DNA of 64,000 nucleotides, taken from positions 1 to 64,000 of the forward strand of contig JAODUP010000677.1 in assembly GCA_025642065.1 (NCBI GenBank), read 5' to 3'. The first letter of the stretch is position 1; every line of letters starts with the position of its first letter. Shown in pieces: positions 1 through 12,185 of this stretch. The position numbers and the translations under genes were made by a program. The notes under the pieces were generated by a model. That model saw only the letters and a list, made by a program, of their open reading frames with translations, had not been told where the DNA came from and did not search any database. Source of the stretch: Paralvinella palmiformis (taxonomy: Eukaryota > Annelida > Polychaeta > Terebellida > Alvinellidae).

Positions 1-21
1 AAAAAGCTTCTTATCGATGTA

Positions 22-269
22 TTAAAACTCATTGCATCTTGTAACGGAAATGTTGTTACTTGTCATTTTGAGAAAGTTCATATTCCAATGCACATTCCAT
101 TTTCGGAATCCTATTCCTTCTAATGTTGATATTATTCTCAGATAATTATCTCCGTTGATATCACAGTCGGGGCTTTGATATTCGATACCAATTTGTTTAA
201 CGTTTTTTTTTGGCAAACATCTTTCAGTGAACATTGTTTCTAAAGATGGCCACTCGTTTCCTTGGACGT
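22..269 (-). CDS. METTL24/FkbM-type methyltransferase-like protein, last exon (partial gene)
   Basis: Reading the minus strand from 269 to the stop at 22-24 gives about 82 residues beginning D-VQGNEWPSLETMF, followed by VKQIGIEYQSPDCDINGDNY and GFRKWNVHWN. The block (L-K-I)-D-V-Q-G-N-E-W-P, then V-K-Q-I-G-I-E-Y and F-R-K-W-N is the C-terminal half of the methyltransferase-21/FkbM-like domain found in METTL24-like proteins, which are often Golgi or secreted single-domain proteins. The exon start is placed after an AG at 271-270 because an in-frame stop lies just upstream. A one-base completion (G+AC) gives the Asp expected in the family's KID motif. Earlier exons should lie at higher coordinates but I could not find them between 270 and 1,400, so a retrocopy or a dead fragment is possible. 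The substrate is unknown for this family. Confidence 0.62.
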
Positions 270-914
270 CTATTTTTAAATTAGTCGATTACTTTCTGAA
301 ACACAAAAGTTTAAATTAATAACAAATATATTGACACGAGATTAAATTTAGCAATGTAGTCACCTGGAAAAAATTTGGTTATAAAAAGTTAGCATTACAA
401 CGAAATGTATGAATATATTTTATATATAAAAGAGAATATCAATTGAATAGAACGTGAATAAGAATAAACGATCACAAAGAAGATCTATATCGACTCCGAT
501 CATTTTGTAAACAATCACATAATTGAAAATAAAGTTTAAGATTTCTATACATTTTAAGTTAGATTAGGCATATTATCCATTGATTTCAGCTTTACATTTT
601 CAGGTTCACTCTGCTGTCTATTTCATCTGGGTACAAAGTGAACCTGTTCAGTCTTCACATATGCTAGGTCACGGAAGGTATCACAAAACCGGGGATTCCC
701 AAATGACGTTGTTTTGTACAACTTGCCGTTAAAAAGGGTATTTTCCTAAATGACTTACTTAAGATTAATTGGATAAACGAATATATTAATTATATCGATT
801 TGGGAATAAGCCGTTTTATGATTACCCAGTTTTGATAAACGTTCATTACTGTTTCATAAAAGATAACAAGTCTCAATGTGTAAAGTCATGGCCGGTTATC
901 GAATTAATTTATGT
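270..914. other. AT-rich sequence without a recognised gene
   Basis: Presumed intron or flank of the methyltransferase-like exon. I see no further exon, repeat array or transposon protein in it. Confidence 0.5.
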
Positions 915-1480
915 TAGGAAGAATTAGTAATCGCCCGTTCGTGCCGCATTAAGGTTTGTGGCCGACGAATTGTGGGATCAATGGGTGCGAAACCATAGTG
1001 CTCCTATTGATTAATGTGCGAAAGAAGTCGGTGGTCACCCGTTCGGTGCCGCTTGGGGATTTGTGGCCAGCCGGTTGTTGGGATCGCACGGGTGTAGATG
1101 TCACAGCCGCGGGGTTTGTACTCTATTGGTGTTTTCGTGGTGTGGGTTGAATGAATGAAAACTTTGTTTGAATGTTTGTAATGGTACAGCCAAGTCAGCG
1201 GAGATTGGATCAAGGGACATGCGAGTCTCCACTGGACAACACGCTGATTGTACTGGGCGCGGGGGGGATTCCCCTTTATATACCTGTTTGAATGTGTGGG
1301 AGGAGTTTTAGTGGGGGATTGTTCTCGACTCGGCCAAGTCGGCGCTGATTGGACCAGGTGACTATGGTGGGTCTACCGGACAACAACGCTGACGGTACTG
1401 AGGAGACAATTCCCTATAAATGTCTGGATTTTAGTAGATTTTGTGAGTTTTTAGTTTCGATAAGAGTTTCGAGGAGAGTA
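915..1480 (+). promoter_or_regulatory. two tandem duplications with promoter-like boxes
   Basis: Two different units are each duplicated in tandem. The first pair starts near 931 and 1035 (CCCGTTCG-TGCCGC, later TTTGTGGCC and GGGATC), an offset of about 104 bp. The second pair starts near 1189 and 1331 (GCCAAGTC-GCG, GATTGGA, GGACAAC-ACGCTGA, then a TATA/TAAA stretch), an offset of about 143 bp. Both copies of the second unit carry an ATTGG (inverted CCAAT) box and end with a TATA-like run about 90 bp later, at 1277 and 1414. The GC content is well above the surroundings. This could be a repeated promoter monomer of a transposon or an LTR U3 region; no host gene starts just downstream. Confidence 0.4.
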
Positions 1481-4210
1481 TATTTTGTGTACAGTTTGGA
1501 GCATTTCTAATATCTGCCGGCAACCTATTCCACAAAGTGTGGGCTGCAATACAAAACGCACATCACCACATGACCTGAGCCAAGACACTAGCACCTCCAA
1601 TAACATCTGACTGGATGACCGGAGTTTTCGGGATGACTTCCTAATGGACACCAGTTCACATAGGTATTCTCCCCATATCATTTATAGATTTAAATGTGAT
1701 TAATAAAATCTTGAAATAGATACACTGACCATATTTCTCACTTTGCACTATTTTGAATTTACTGAAGCCGATTAATGTTATATTCAGATATGGCATTTAA
1801 TAGGGAGTTACAATACTCTATACGAGATCCACCAAAGGCAGGGACTACAGTTACAAGTGCTTCTTATGTCAAGAATGTTTTTACACAGTGGATGTTCTTA
1901 AGATGGTAGTAGGCAGCTCGGCATACTGATGTGACATGTTCATGCATGTTAATACACTAGTCTAAAATAACCCCTAGATTTTTGACTGACCCATTAGGGG
2001 CAATCGAAGATGCACCTATCTGTAATGCTGATATCTTAAGGGATTTAACACAATGTGGTGATGCCAAATATAAAATATTTGTTTTATTATCATTTAGAAG
2101 AATTTGAATTATCCATAGTCGAATATCAGTAATACAATATTATAACTTCTTCAAGGAAGAGGAGAAATTTAACTCATTGTCAGGATCCAGTTATATATAC
2201 AGCTGTGTGTCATAAGCATACAAGTGATATTTAACCCCATATCGCTGCGTAATTCTCGCAAGAGCACGGGTATGCATATGAGGACCAAGAGCTGAACCCT
2301 GTGTTATACCAGATAACAACATCTGAACATCAGTAAAATACCATGAACAGACACTTTCTGGGAACGTTGTTCCAGATAGGATCTAAACTATTCAAGTACT
2401 CTACCTGACAGACCAAACATGTCTTTTAACCTAGAGAAACGTACATTATAGTCAACTGTATCAAACGCAACAGACAGGTCAAGAAGAACAAATATTACTG
2501 GCTTACCTTGATCAATTGACATCATAATATAATTTTTCACCCGAACCAAGGCTGTTTCAGTGCAATAGCCAGTTTTATAGGCAGACTATATTGATTCATT
2601 AAGGTTATTATTGATTAAATATTTATTTAAACGGAACGCAACTGCCCTTTCTATAACTTTAGATGAAAATGTAAAATTTGAAACAGGTATGTAATTCTTT
2701 AGAAAATTACAGTGCAAACTGTGTTTTTTATTAATGGTTTTACAAAGGCAGCTTTCATGGATCTAGGGAAAACATCCAGACATAATGATGTATTAACTAT
2801 AATTGTAATAGGGCTTATCAGAACATCCAGACAATTATTCTTAAGCTATGTATGCATAGGGTCATCTGGAAAGAAAGCATTAGATGACCTTTTCAGCAAC
2901 TGCCAGATATCAGTCTCTGTAAAAGGCTCAAATGTATCCATCATGGACATGCAAGGCTCTTCTACCAATGGTTTACCCTGTGATAAGGTACTGGAAGGGA
3001 ATCCAATATGTATATTTAAACCTTTTTGACAGATTATTTGGGAGGACAGTTTGACTTTTATGTAATACATTATTCATAACACTGAAAACAGTCCTTTGAT
3101 TTCATTTGGATACTTTGATCGTTTTATTATAATATTCAGATTTAGCAGAGGCAAGGTTATTTTTAACTAGACTTTTACTGATCTTGAATATTTCGTAATG
3201 AACATCCAAACTGGTCCTGATCGACAGCCGCTCATAATACCTTCGGTCTCTTTGCAGCTTGTTTGTTCTTATTGTACCATGGAAGCATTGGTCTTCTTGG
3301 CATTTCCTTTGTACTATCACAGATATCCACCATATAATCCATATCATCCGGTGGGTCCAATACCAGAGAAGAGACCTGCAGATCAGCAAGAAAAGCTAGC
3401 TGTCAATCGACTTAAATTTTCTATATGAAATAACTATCACTGAAACTGATTGTTTTTGTAAAGATACATTAATGTTAATAAAGAAATGATGAGACATCAT
3501 GGAAGTCAGAAATAAAATTGTCATCATCACGGAAGATAACAAGATCTAAGATATTACAATGTCTGTGTGTTCTTTCTTTGACATGCTGCCTGAGATTGGC
3601 ACATCTAAGAAGATCAGCCAGTTGTTTGTTATCTGCATTCCTCTGGCAATCACACTGTATATTGAAATCAGCTAAAACCAACAGATGTCCACTGTTGGTA
3701 GCAAGAGATTCAACAAATCCCGGAAATTCCTTGAAGAAATCTGCTGCTTTCGGGACTTTATTCTTTATGAGGTGTAATCGGTAGATAATAGATTCACGAA
3801 CACTTATCCCCAAGATACAAAAGTCAGTTCATAATTTTCAAAAGACTTAACTTGAAAGCGCAAATGGGTTTCACGCTTCAAAGAATCAGGGAGAAGAATG
3901 CCGACTTTATTGTCCCACTTTCTGCATAATTAAATGAATATCCAGCTGTAGTCACATCACCAAACATTTTATGGTCTGAAACATTACCAGTCAGCCAAGT
4001 CTCTATAATGACAATAGCACCAAGATCCATATCCTCAACAAAACACCAGATATTGTATCAGATTTATTACAGATCGACTGACAATTATTAAAACCAATAC
4101 ATACATTTTGTACAGCTGTGCCATTATATGGTGTTATTGGCACAGTGATCAAATTACTCGCATCAGATCCCATCTGCGTTGGATGATTTCCACTACGTAG
4201 GCGCATCGCT
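1450..4210 (-). mobile_element. CR1/L2-like non-LTR retrotransposon, near full length, decayed
   Basis: Read 4210 to 1450. The start has an endonuclease-like segment (about 4206-4003, with CIGFNNCQSICNKSD). The APE endonuclease continues at 3813-3475 (LVLADFNIQCDC, then HCNILDLVIF). A linker with RDRRYYERL and AKSEYYNKTI follows at 3389-3102, then the RT entry (FEPFTETDIWQLLKRSSNAFFPDDP) near 2960-2860, an RT core with DLSVAFDTVDY near 2500-2450, and the C-terminal block with PENSGHPVRCYW and LCGIGCRQI near 1680-1500. The RT catalytic motif reads YAYDTQLY near 2230 instead of YADDTQLY, so one catalytic Asp is replaced by Tyr. Several stops and frameshifts break the frame; the copy is inactive. 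The 3' part is closely similar to the fragment at 51,843-52,823. Confidence 0.8.
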
Positions 4211-4479
4211 AAAAATCGTCGAGTGCCTATGAACTGTTTTTAAGCACTTACTTCACACGTCTAAGTTATAATATATTTTAATACTAACATTTCCCATTTT
4301 AATACTAACATGTGAGGTTATTTATAAGTGTGGTATATTAATGTTAGATTTTTGTATTGAAGAAAATATCGTAATGTTGATGTTAAATTATTAGGCAATA
4401 ACCTGTACAAATGTTCGGTATTACACATAATGTTGTTAGTTGCCTGGATCAATTCTTAACATTGACTAGGTTTGAACTT

Positions 4480-4990
4480 ATCGACAAGGTTACTAGTATT
4501 TCAACATTTCCACAAAATCAACATAAGCATAGAACTTTCTGTGTACAATATTGGACAAACCAAAGACATGATCAATTGGTAACTGAGGTAATAGACCAAA
4601 TATAAGTTGACGATGAGAGGAAGAGGTTGTCTGATTTGGAGTACAATTAGAGGGCACGTCAAGTCAAATGTATGTAAGTAATCCTTCCATCAAGATTTTT
4701 TTTCTTAATCTAATATGCCACGCATATGTAGTAAGTACAGTTCCGTTTATTCTCTCACAAGCTCCATTTCCAGCATGATGATAGGGAGTAGTCCGTTATT
4801 TTTTATGCACCAGTCAACTGACAAATCTCCTTTATAAGAAATGTCTCAAACCTTCTATATTGGTCACATTGCAAACGCGGAAGGTAACCCGTATAACTTG
4901 ACGAAGTTATCTAGCAGAGCTTTGGCTGTAGGAGCAACAAGTTGTTGTACAACAGTGGAACCCTGCATTCTTTCCTATACAGATATTGAC
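4480..4990 (-). mobile_element. Ty3/gypsy integrase fragment
   Basis: The minus strand encodes, with frame changes, TAKALLDNFVKLYGLPSAF, then a degenerate DQ..RFET motif. At about 4795-4730 it reads RTTPYHHAGNGACERINGTV, the hallmark block of Ty3/gypsy integrase cores that contains the catalytic Glu. It is followed by LIFGLLPQLPIDHVFGL near 4520, matching the downstream MFGR-P-LPID-FG block. A stop and a frameshift lie just before the TPYH block. It is probably the continuation of the pol fragment at 10,070-11,500, which has the same orientation. Confidence 0.75.
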
Positions 4991-5430
4991 AATGGCTAGC
5001 ACTATTGCAAACGTATATATGTGAGCTCGTCCAAACTCACCAAATGGATGTTGTTATATTGCATAAAACGTCGAACTATTGTGGTATGTATCGTAAAAAT
5101 ATAGATGGGTTATAAATTTGTGTCTAAATAATAAATTATGTGTACTGATATGGTGAACTAAGTTTTTAATGTTGGGTTATTTGTAGTTGGTTGTCAGCCA
5201 TAATGGCGATTGTGTTACCATGAGTGGTCCCTATTGTGCATACACTGTCAGTACAAACAGTTAGTGCAACTTCAGTATTTGCTACATCTAAAGGACCCAG
5301 CGTTTTGTTTTCAATCAGAAACAACTGTTCAGAAAGTCATCTAGCGTGTATCATCGAGTCTAAGCAATATATCACATCGGGATGCATCCCTGCCGAGTGT
5401 GCAACGCAAATCATGTAGAGTAAAGAAAGG
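4991..5430. other. spacer between gypsy integrase fragment and plus-strand LINE
   Basis: No clear coding homology. It may hold the eroded N-terminal integrase part, but I could not recognise the HHCC or first catalytic Asp motifs. Confidence 0.4.
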
Positions 5431-6530
5431 CGAAACTGAACCAGAAGACGCGAGCACTGTTACTCTTGAGATTATGTGGAACAAATATTCATCATTCCAA
5501 CTAAGACGGAAGAAAATGGAGAAAAGATAGATGACAACATGAGAATACATTAGTTCGCTGTCAAAAGGCCTCTTAAATCTGACAACTAGAATAGATGAGC
5601 TATAGGAAAAAAGGACAATCATGATGTAAAGGATATCACAAATTCACTGGATGACATGAAATCCTAAATGGATACGATAATAGGTCGGCTCACTCGCTCG
5701 GAGATAATAAATAAGATAATTCAAGATGAATTAATTGTCCCTCCTACTCAGTCAATGAAGACAGACTTTATCATAAGCTTCAATAAGAACAATATGCCTT
5801 ACAGAGAACAACCAAATGAGTTCAGTACACAAGTAGCAAAACGATATTTCGCTGTGGAAATGCAGGTTCCATGTGTGGATGATTTATATGTTCCGGTGTC
5901 CCATCGCATTGGGCGAAAATCAGCTCCATCCCGCGCCCTACTGGTCCAGCTGCCTATGTCCGCACAGCTCAGTAAGTCATGTTACGTACATAACAGGTGC
6001 CACCTGCACGCAAGGAACGAAAACAGTTCGTGCTACCATGCTTCAAAAAAGAGAGACTAAATAAAGATCAAAAAGTTCAATTAGTTGATGAAACATTGTT
6101 CATAAATGGCAATCTCCAAAGCCAGTATTTATCATCTCCTATCCCAGTGGTAAGCTCTGCAAATTCTGAGATCGATGAAATTAAAATTTCATCGAGCAAC
6201 ACAGTAGACGAAGGAGGAAGTATTTTTTCAAGGTTTTGCAGCCAAGGCCTGATTAATGTATGATGTTAGACGCACGCTTGATAAGCTTCTTAAATCGCCC
6301 GAAAATGCTTCAGCAACACACGTAAGGTACGCGTATTGCTTCGATGATCCCAAGCTCTGATGGTGACTTTGGACTCAGACTGAAGATGATAAAGGTAATT
6401 AACAACCAGGATATTACTGGCTGTATGCTAATGCACACCAGGAAATGTGGTCCAAATTTTCAACATATACGAAACAGAAGATTTGAAATCGCCGAACAGG
6501 TATGCGAAGTGGCATTAACGAAACTTTAAG
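5430..6530 (+). pseudogene. ORF1-like region of a Jockey/CR1-like LINE
   Basis: The open segment 5668-6060 contains VPVSHRIGRKSAPSRALLVQLP, resembling the S-HRIG---PSRALLVQ block common in LINE ORF1 proteins with an L1-ORF1-like fold. After a frameshift near 6000 the sequence continues with KERLNKDQKVQLVDETLFINGNL to about 6260. The preceding 5480-5660 stretch is Lys/Glu/Leu-rich but has stops. ORF1 proteins bind element RNA. It lies directly upstream of ORF2 on the same strand, as expected for one element. It is not functional. Confidence 0.55.
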
Positions 6531-6999
6531 TCTTCAAAATTCACTAATTAAAGAAACATGTTCAAAATAGCATGGGATGCTCATTTTAGTTATGTACATG
6601 GATAAGTTCAATTTCTCATTGATTATTTGGGATCTTATATAATCTAAGTATAATACTTCCTTAAGGTCATTTAAAAATTAAAGACATACTAATTCTTAGA
6701 ATATAAAATGAAATCCATACCTGTGTTTTGTACATAGATTTATATGCTAGAATATTTGTGTTGGCGTGCTGTTATTCTTTATTATATATTTTCGCTGTTA
6801 TCAGATTATGGAAAATCTAAATTCATGTATCGTAATATTCGACATAAAATTGAGTATACATGTCTGTGTATATATATTTTGCCTGTGGTGGGCAGAGTTA
6901 TCACAAAGTATGTTCACTGTACATATTCATACATTCCTATTAAACTTTGTGTCTGACTTAACATCATTCTGGCACAACATGCTGTTAAATAGTGGAAAT

Positions 7000-9530
7000 A
7001 AGTTATTCCTAAACGGGATGTTATGTATCGCTCTGATGATTTTAGGGGTGGGGTTGGGCTTTTTATCAAAGTGCATCATGATTTAAGTGTATTTATTCCA
7101 CACGTTTATGAATCTTTATATATCGAAATAATCTTAACGTCTGTCAAAAATGGCATAGTGGAATTATCTATCGTCCAAACATCCCACCCAGAGCAAACAT
7201 TGATATTTTTCTACACACCTAATTGATATAATGGGCATAAGAAATTCTGAGCATAAAACATCAGTTATAATGGGCGATTTTAACATTGAACTTTTAAAGC
7301 ATGGCATACACAGGAAAACAAATGGCTATATCGATAACGTCTTCTCTCTAGGTTTTGTGCCCCTTATTCACAAACCAACTATATTAATCCCATCAACTGC
7401 AACCTTAATTGTCATTTATACCAACGGCATTAGGGATACAAGCAGATGTTCCTCAGGTATTATAATTACGGACATAGCAGACCATTTAGGAACATTTCAC
7501 TTGATAAAAAATAAAAAGCACAAATCTTCTCAATCATCAGATATGAGAAGAATATTTTCTGAAACAAATCTTGCCAAATTTAAACAACTTTTATCTGAGC
7601 TGAATTTTGATAACGTTATGGAAATTGAGAGTCTGAATAATGCATTTAATGCTTTTATGACACTGTACAGGATGCCTTTGAGTCTGCATTTCCCTTCAAA
7701 TCAATTAAGCAAAATAGAAAATATATTATTTGAGAACCATGGGTAACTCTCGATCTTTTGGTTTCTTCAAGAACCAAAACTAAACTATTTAAAAAATAAA
7801 TTAAAGAAGCCAAGTTTATATAACATCGAATGATAGAAGACTTACATTAATATCTATAACAAATTGAAAAGAACAATCAAAATATATTATAATAAAAATC
7901 TCCTAAATGAAAATAAATTTATTATGAAGAAAACATAGACAATACTTAAACAGGCAATTGGTAAATCAAGTGAGAAATCTTCCACATTCATTTTGGATAA
8001 ATAGTCAAAATAATAACGAAAGATCAAAGATTGCAGAAGAATTTAACAATTACTTGATAAAAATACGAATGCAAACTTCTCAAAATTTACCTAAAACAAA
8101 TAAAAATATACACAATATCTGAAAACCCTAATGTAAATAGTATGTTCCTGGAACCTATTGAATTCGCTCAATTTATCGAAGCTACCAATAAACTGTGATA
8201 GATATATCTACAAAATTACTTAAATAAACAATAAACTTAATTCATCGGCCAATTACACATATAATTAATCAGTCATTTCTAATATTTTTAGTACTAACAC
8301 AACTAAAAAGAGCCAAAGTCATCCCAATCTTAAAACAATTCTGATAATAGCCTCATAAACAATTATCGACCAATAGGTTTACTATCTTCCTTTTCAAAAA
8401 TGGTTGAAAACATTATGTCTGATAAAGTCACATATTTTCTAGATTGTAATGATATACTTTATAAACATCAATATGAGTTTAGAGCTAAACATTCAACAAT
8501 ACACCGAATTCTACATCAATAGGCGGAAGCAAACAATAAGCAACCAAAAGAACGAACTTTATCAATCTTTTGTGACTTTTCAAAAGCCTCTGATATAATA
8601 AATCATAAAATATTATTAAATAATCTTAACTATTATGGACTACGGGGAAGTGTGAATTGTTGGTTTCAGGACTACTTATCAAATAGAATTCAATATGTAG
8701 AAATTGAAAAAAATCCAATCAAAACTATGCTCCATAAAATGTGGAGTGTCACAATGATCCATTCTAGGGCCCCTCCTATACCTTATATATGTAAATGATA
8801 TTCTGTCTCAACACATAGTAATATATTGTCTTTTGCTGATAACACTACACTTTAATTAAGTAACCCAAACTTGACTTAGATTTTTAAAGAGGCAAACGTA
8901 TAAAAGAATTCCCTCTATGAATGGTTTTGTGCAAACCAGTTATTACTTAATGCTACGAAAACAAACATCATTATACGAGCCCAGCACTCTCATTGCGACT
9001 TCACATGACTAAATATTAAAATAAATAACACAAGATTACAAAGAATTGGTTCGCAGTTAAAAGAAAAATCGACTAAGTTTTAGGGTATCTTACTAGAACA
9101 CCTGACATGGAAATACCATTTAAGACACATCAACAGCACCATATCTCGGTGTCTTGTTCTCCATCAAACAGGTTAAACATATTTCACCAGTTGAAAGCCT
9201 AAGGACACTGTATTTTGCACTCATTCAACAACACCTCATACACGGTATTTTAGCATGGGGTAGGGCTTACCAATCAGTCGTACATAAAACAGAATTACTA
9301 CAAAAACGTGCAATTCGTACAATAAATAAAGCAAAATATAATAGTCATACGGAACCTCTGTTTAAACGATCCAATATTTTGAAGCTAAAAGATTTGTATG
9401 AATATCAATCCTCGTTATTCGTGTACGATTTCGCCAATAATAGACTGCCCCATTCGTTTGATAATACCTTCGTGAAATCCAGGAAATTCGTATCACCTGT
9501 CAAGCTGATCCTTGCAAGTGGAACGTGATA
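7000..9530 (+). mobile_element. Jockey/CR1-like LINE ORF2 (APE endonuclease and reverse transcriptase), decayed
   Basis: From 7023 the frame reads RSDDFRGGVGLFIK, then SVFIPHVYESLYIEI. At 7231-7746 it reads TSVIMGDFNIELLKH and FSLGFVPLIHKPT, the C-terminal part of an APE-type endonuclease. RT follows with many stops: NNYRPIGLLSSFSKMVENIM near 8355, LSIFCDFSKASDIINHKILLNNLNYYG near 8560, YLSNRIQYVEI near 8680, a GVPQGSILGPLL-like block near 8750, and a ruined catalytic box near 8835. 9154-9528 is the typical C-terminal region (LYFALIQQHLIHGILAWG, LLQKRAIRTI, SLFVYDFANN-LP). It is most like the invertebrate elements often named after transposon BS or X-element. Inactive. Confidence 0.85.
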
Positions 9531-9727
9531 CATCCACTTTTTATCAAAGTTTACCATGTCAGGTGTTCATCTAGTACAGTTTATCTCCTGGTGTCAAGTA
9601 CTTAAACTAATTTTCGCAACGTTTTATTTTTATTTTGTCAAATCCGCTTTTTCTATCTCCTTCCCTTCAACATGTTAAAAGAGCATTTTCCTAATTATCA
9701 GAATTATTGTATGCATACATACAGATG

Positions 9728-9912
9728 TAGGTATGTGTTTATGTGTATACATGTGTTTATGCGTGTGTGTGTGTGCGTGTATGTGTGTGCGTGCGTGCAT
9801 GCGTACATGTATGTGTGTGTGTGCGTGCGTGTGTGCGTGTGTGTGTGTGCGTATGTGTGTGTGTGCGTGTGTGCGTGGGTGTGTGCGTGGCTGCGTGCGT
9901 GCGTGCGTGTAC
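9728..9912. repeat. TG/TGCG-rich microsatellite
   Basis: Imperfect (TG)n with GTGC and GTGT variants. It creates long Cys/Val/Arg or His/Thr open frames on both strands that are not genes. Confidence 0.95.
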
Positions 9913-10069
9913 AAAATGTTTTCCATACACTAGCCATGTTTTGTTTATTGTTCTATTCAGTTATGGACAGGTAGGAAGACAACCATCATGGCCCTGCCCG
10001 TCCCTCAAATTCCTCTAGTACTATTAATAATATACTATGTCATGTATTATATGTGAATCGGAAATTGTG

Positions 10070-11500
10070 AATAAATTGGCTTGTCCAGTCTTTTCTAAAG
10101 AATACTCTATAATTGAAAGCTTTTTTCCAATACCGATAATCCAATAATACTGTTAGTGGCACCCTTCAGATCAACTTTGAAAGGAACTTTGCTACATTAT
10201 ACCCATTCGATTATCTGAGATTATCTTTATCCTCTTTCCGTAGCTGAGCAACAACTAAACATTATACCAATTTTGTGAGAACAATTCACAGCCATTGCGA
10301 TATAGGAAACGCAAACTTCCTGAACACCACCAGGATAATAAAAAGCTTTAGTGACTTCATGCGCTTGGTTAACCGATGACAACACATATTTTAGAGGATT
10401 CTGTCCGTATATACTTCGAATTTGCGACCATACAGGTAGTAATAGTACTTATCTGCTACTGCCCATTTATGTGGGAGAAACTCCAACTTGTACCAACTGT
10501 AATGCCTCTCAGATGCTTTGAAATCACGATTAGCATAAGCTATAATATGCAATTTGTCACTTTGACATACAATTCTTCCTAAACCACAATTAATATCATC
10601 TGTGTATGCTTCAAATGACGATTTGGAATTTGCTTTATCCAGTACAAGAGCATTGATCATCATGTTTTTCACCAATTCAAAACATTTCAACTGCTCTTCT
10701 CCAGAGTCAAAAAGGTTGATCTTTGAGCTTTTTTCTTGGTCTTATTGCTGTGGCCTCATAAAAGTTCATGAAGTGGTTCAGACAGTTTGGCAAAGTCATT
10801 TATCAAGCTTCTATAGAAAGCAGCAAAATGTATGAATTTCTTCACATCTGTAATGCTCTGTGAGGCTGGCCATTATTTTGTTATTACTTAAACCTTGTCT
10901 GGATTTCTTTGTACACCCCGCTTCGATACGATAGGTGCAAGATAAACAATTTGTTTTCAGAAAATAACACTTTGATGCTTTTAATTGGATAGTATACGTC
11001 TTGAGATGTTAAAACGCCTTCTGTAGTTTCAAAATGTGTTCTTGACCTCTAGCTGATAACACAATGATATCCTCGAGAAATACAAGGCAGACCTTATGCA
11101 GATCACCAAAACAATGAGGCATACGTTTCTGACAGGTGTCTGGTCTTTAGTAAGATCTAAAAGCATCGAATTAAATTCATTAAACCTCAGAGTCCTGCAG
11201 GGAATGCAGCCCTCTCTTGGTGCCCTTCAGTGATCTGCACCTGCGAGTATCTACTCCTGGGTTCGATACTGGAGATATACCTTGGCATCACTAAGGGAAT
11301 CAAATCAATCGTCTCCTCAAAGCGTAGGAGTGGAAATCCAGCTTTAATTGTACGACGATTCGTATCAAGATAGCCTACATAATAAGCGCAGGCTATTGTT
11401 GTTGTTTTTTCTGACTAAAAAGATTGATTGAAATTGATCACGGAGAATGAGATGAACGAACACGCCCTGGATTTAACATCTCTTGAATGTGATTCCTAAC
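10070..11500 (-). mobile_element. Ty3/gypsy pol fragment (RT and RNase H)
   Basis: Minus strand, read downwards. RT begins near 11,210 with an ERAAFPAG / EFN block. The catalytic box near 11,095-11,050 reads CLVFLEDIIVLSARGQEH (canonical YLDDIIV, so here the first Asp of the pair is Glu), followed by LKASKCYFLK near 10,960. RNase H at 10,690-10,391 reads FEAYTDDINCGLGRIV, IAYANRDFKASERHYSWYKLEFL and YYLYGRKFEVYTDR, with the D-E-D residues recognisable. Beyond it, to about 10,070, lies VAQLRKEDKDISQIIEWV-like sequence typical of the RNase H-integrase linker. Stops and shifts show it is dead. No LTRs were recognised. Confidence 0.82.
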
Positions 11501-11539
11501 TTCAGCATACATAACAATATAATACAAACGAAAACGAAA

Positions 11540-11890
11540 GATATATATCAATGAGAATGCTCCGATCTGAGTCCTATTCACTTTTGAGGGTACCAAGAAG
11601 TCATACAGCAATGTACGGAGGGATCAGCTCTCAGGCCGTGTAACGAGTTGCCAAACCATATTAAGCTCGCAGCAAGTAAAGACATTTTTGTAAGGTTCTT
11701 AAAATCAATTTATTTAAATTGGCGTATTTATAATATTAAAGCGGTTTATTATGTATTCAAACGTATTTGATCTATATGAGATCAAAATATGTTTTAATGG
11801 TGTTATAAATGTTAAGCGCCTTAGAGCAATTATAGTTGAATAAGGCGCTATATAAAATATTACTATTATTATTATATTATTATATATATA
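11540..11890 (+). mobile_element. CR1/L2-like LINE 3' end
   Basis: Contains a decayed RT C-terminus (CNELPNHIKLAASKDIFVRFLK, the WN-LP block) and a 3' UTR with GTTAAGCGCCTTAGAGCAA and AAGGCGCTATATAAA, ending in ATT repeats. It shares blocks with 39,730-39,990, including CATACAGCAATGTACGGAG, so both belong to one subfamily. Confidence 0.7.
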
Positions 11891-12001
11891 ACTGAAGGAT
11901 TTATCCTACGTGGCAACTTAGTTGGAATTTGATCGCTGATATGTATGTCATGAGTAACAACATTGGTGTGACCAACGTCAGTGTCATGGAGGGAAAATTA
12001 T

Positions 12002-12002
<1 letters not shown>

Positions 12003-12042
<40 letters not shown>
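12003..12042. repeat. (CT)n microsatellite
   Basis: About 20 CT units, directly abutting a LINE remnant. Confidence 0.95.
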
Positions 12043-12045
<3 letters not shown>

Positions 12046-12185
12046 GATGACTTGTTAATGGACAGGAGTTCCTACAAGTTTTCATGTGTTATATAAGTTG
12101 TTAGAAATTGCGGTGATATGATCCTACTTTCGAGCACTGGATACAATGCGAGCTGCTTCACCAGGAACATGTTAATAAAGACTCA
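12043..12185 (-). mobile_element. short CR1/L2 remnant
   Basis: GGGATGACTT-TAATGGA, then GGTGATATGATC and ACAATGCGAGCTGC match the order found at 52,190-52,370 with an internal deletion. Same family as the elements at 1,450-4,210 and 51,843-52,823. Confidence 0.6.

Noticed and set aside
9675..10018. Several overlapping open frames rich in Cys/Val or His/Thr
   Set aside because: They are translations of a TG/TGCG microsatellite in all frames, with no domain or splice context.
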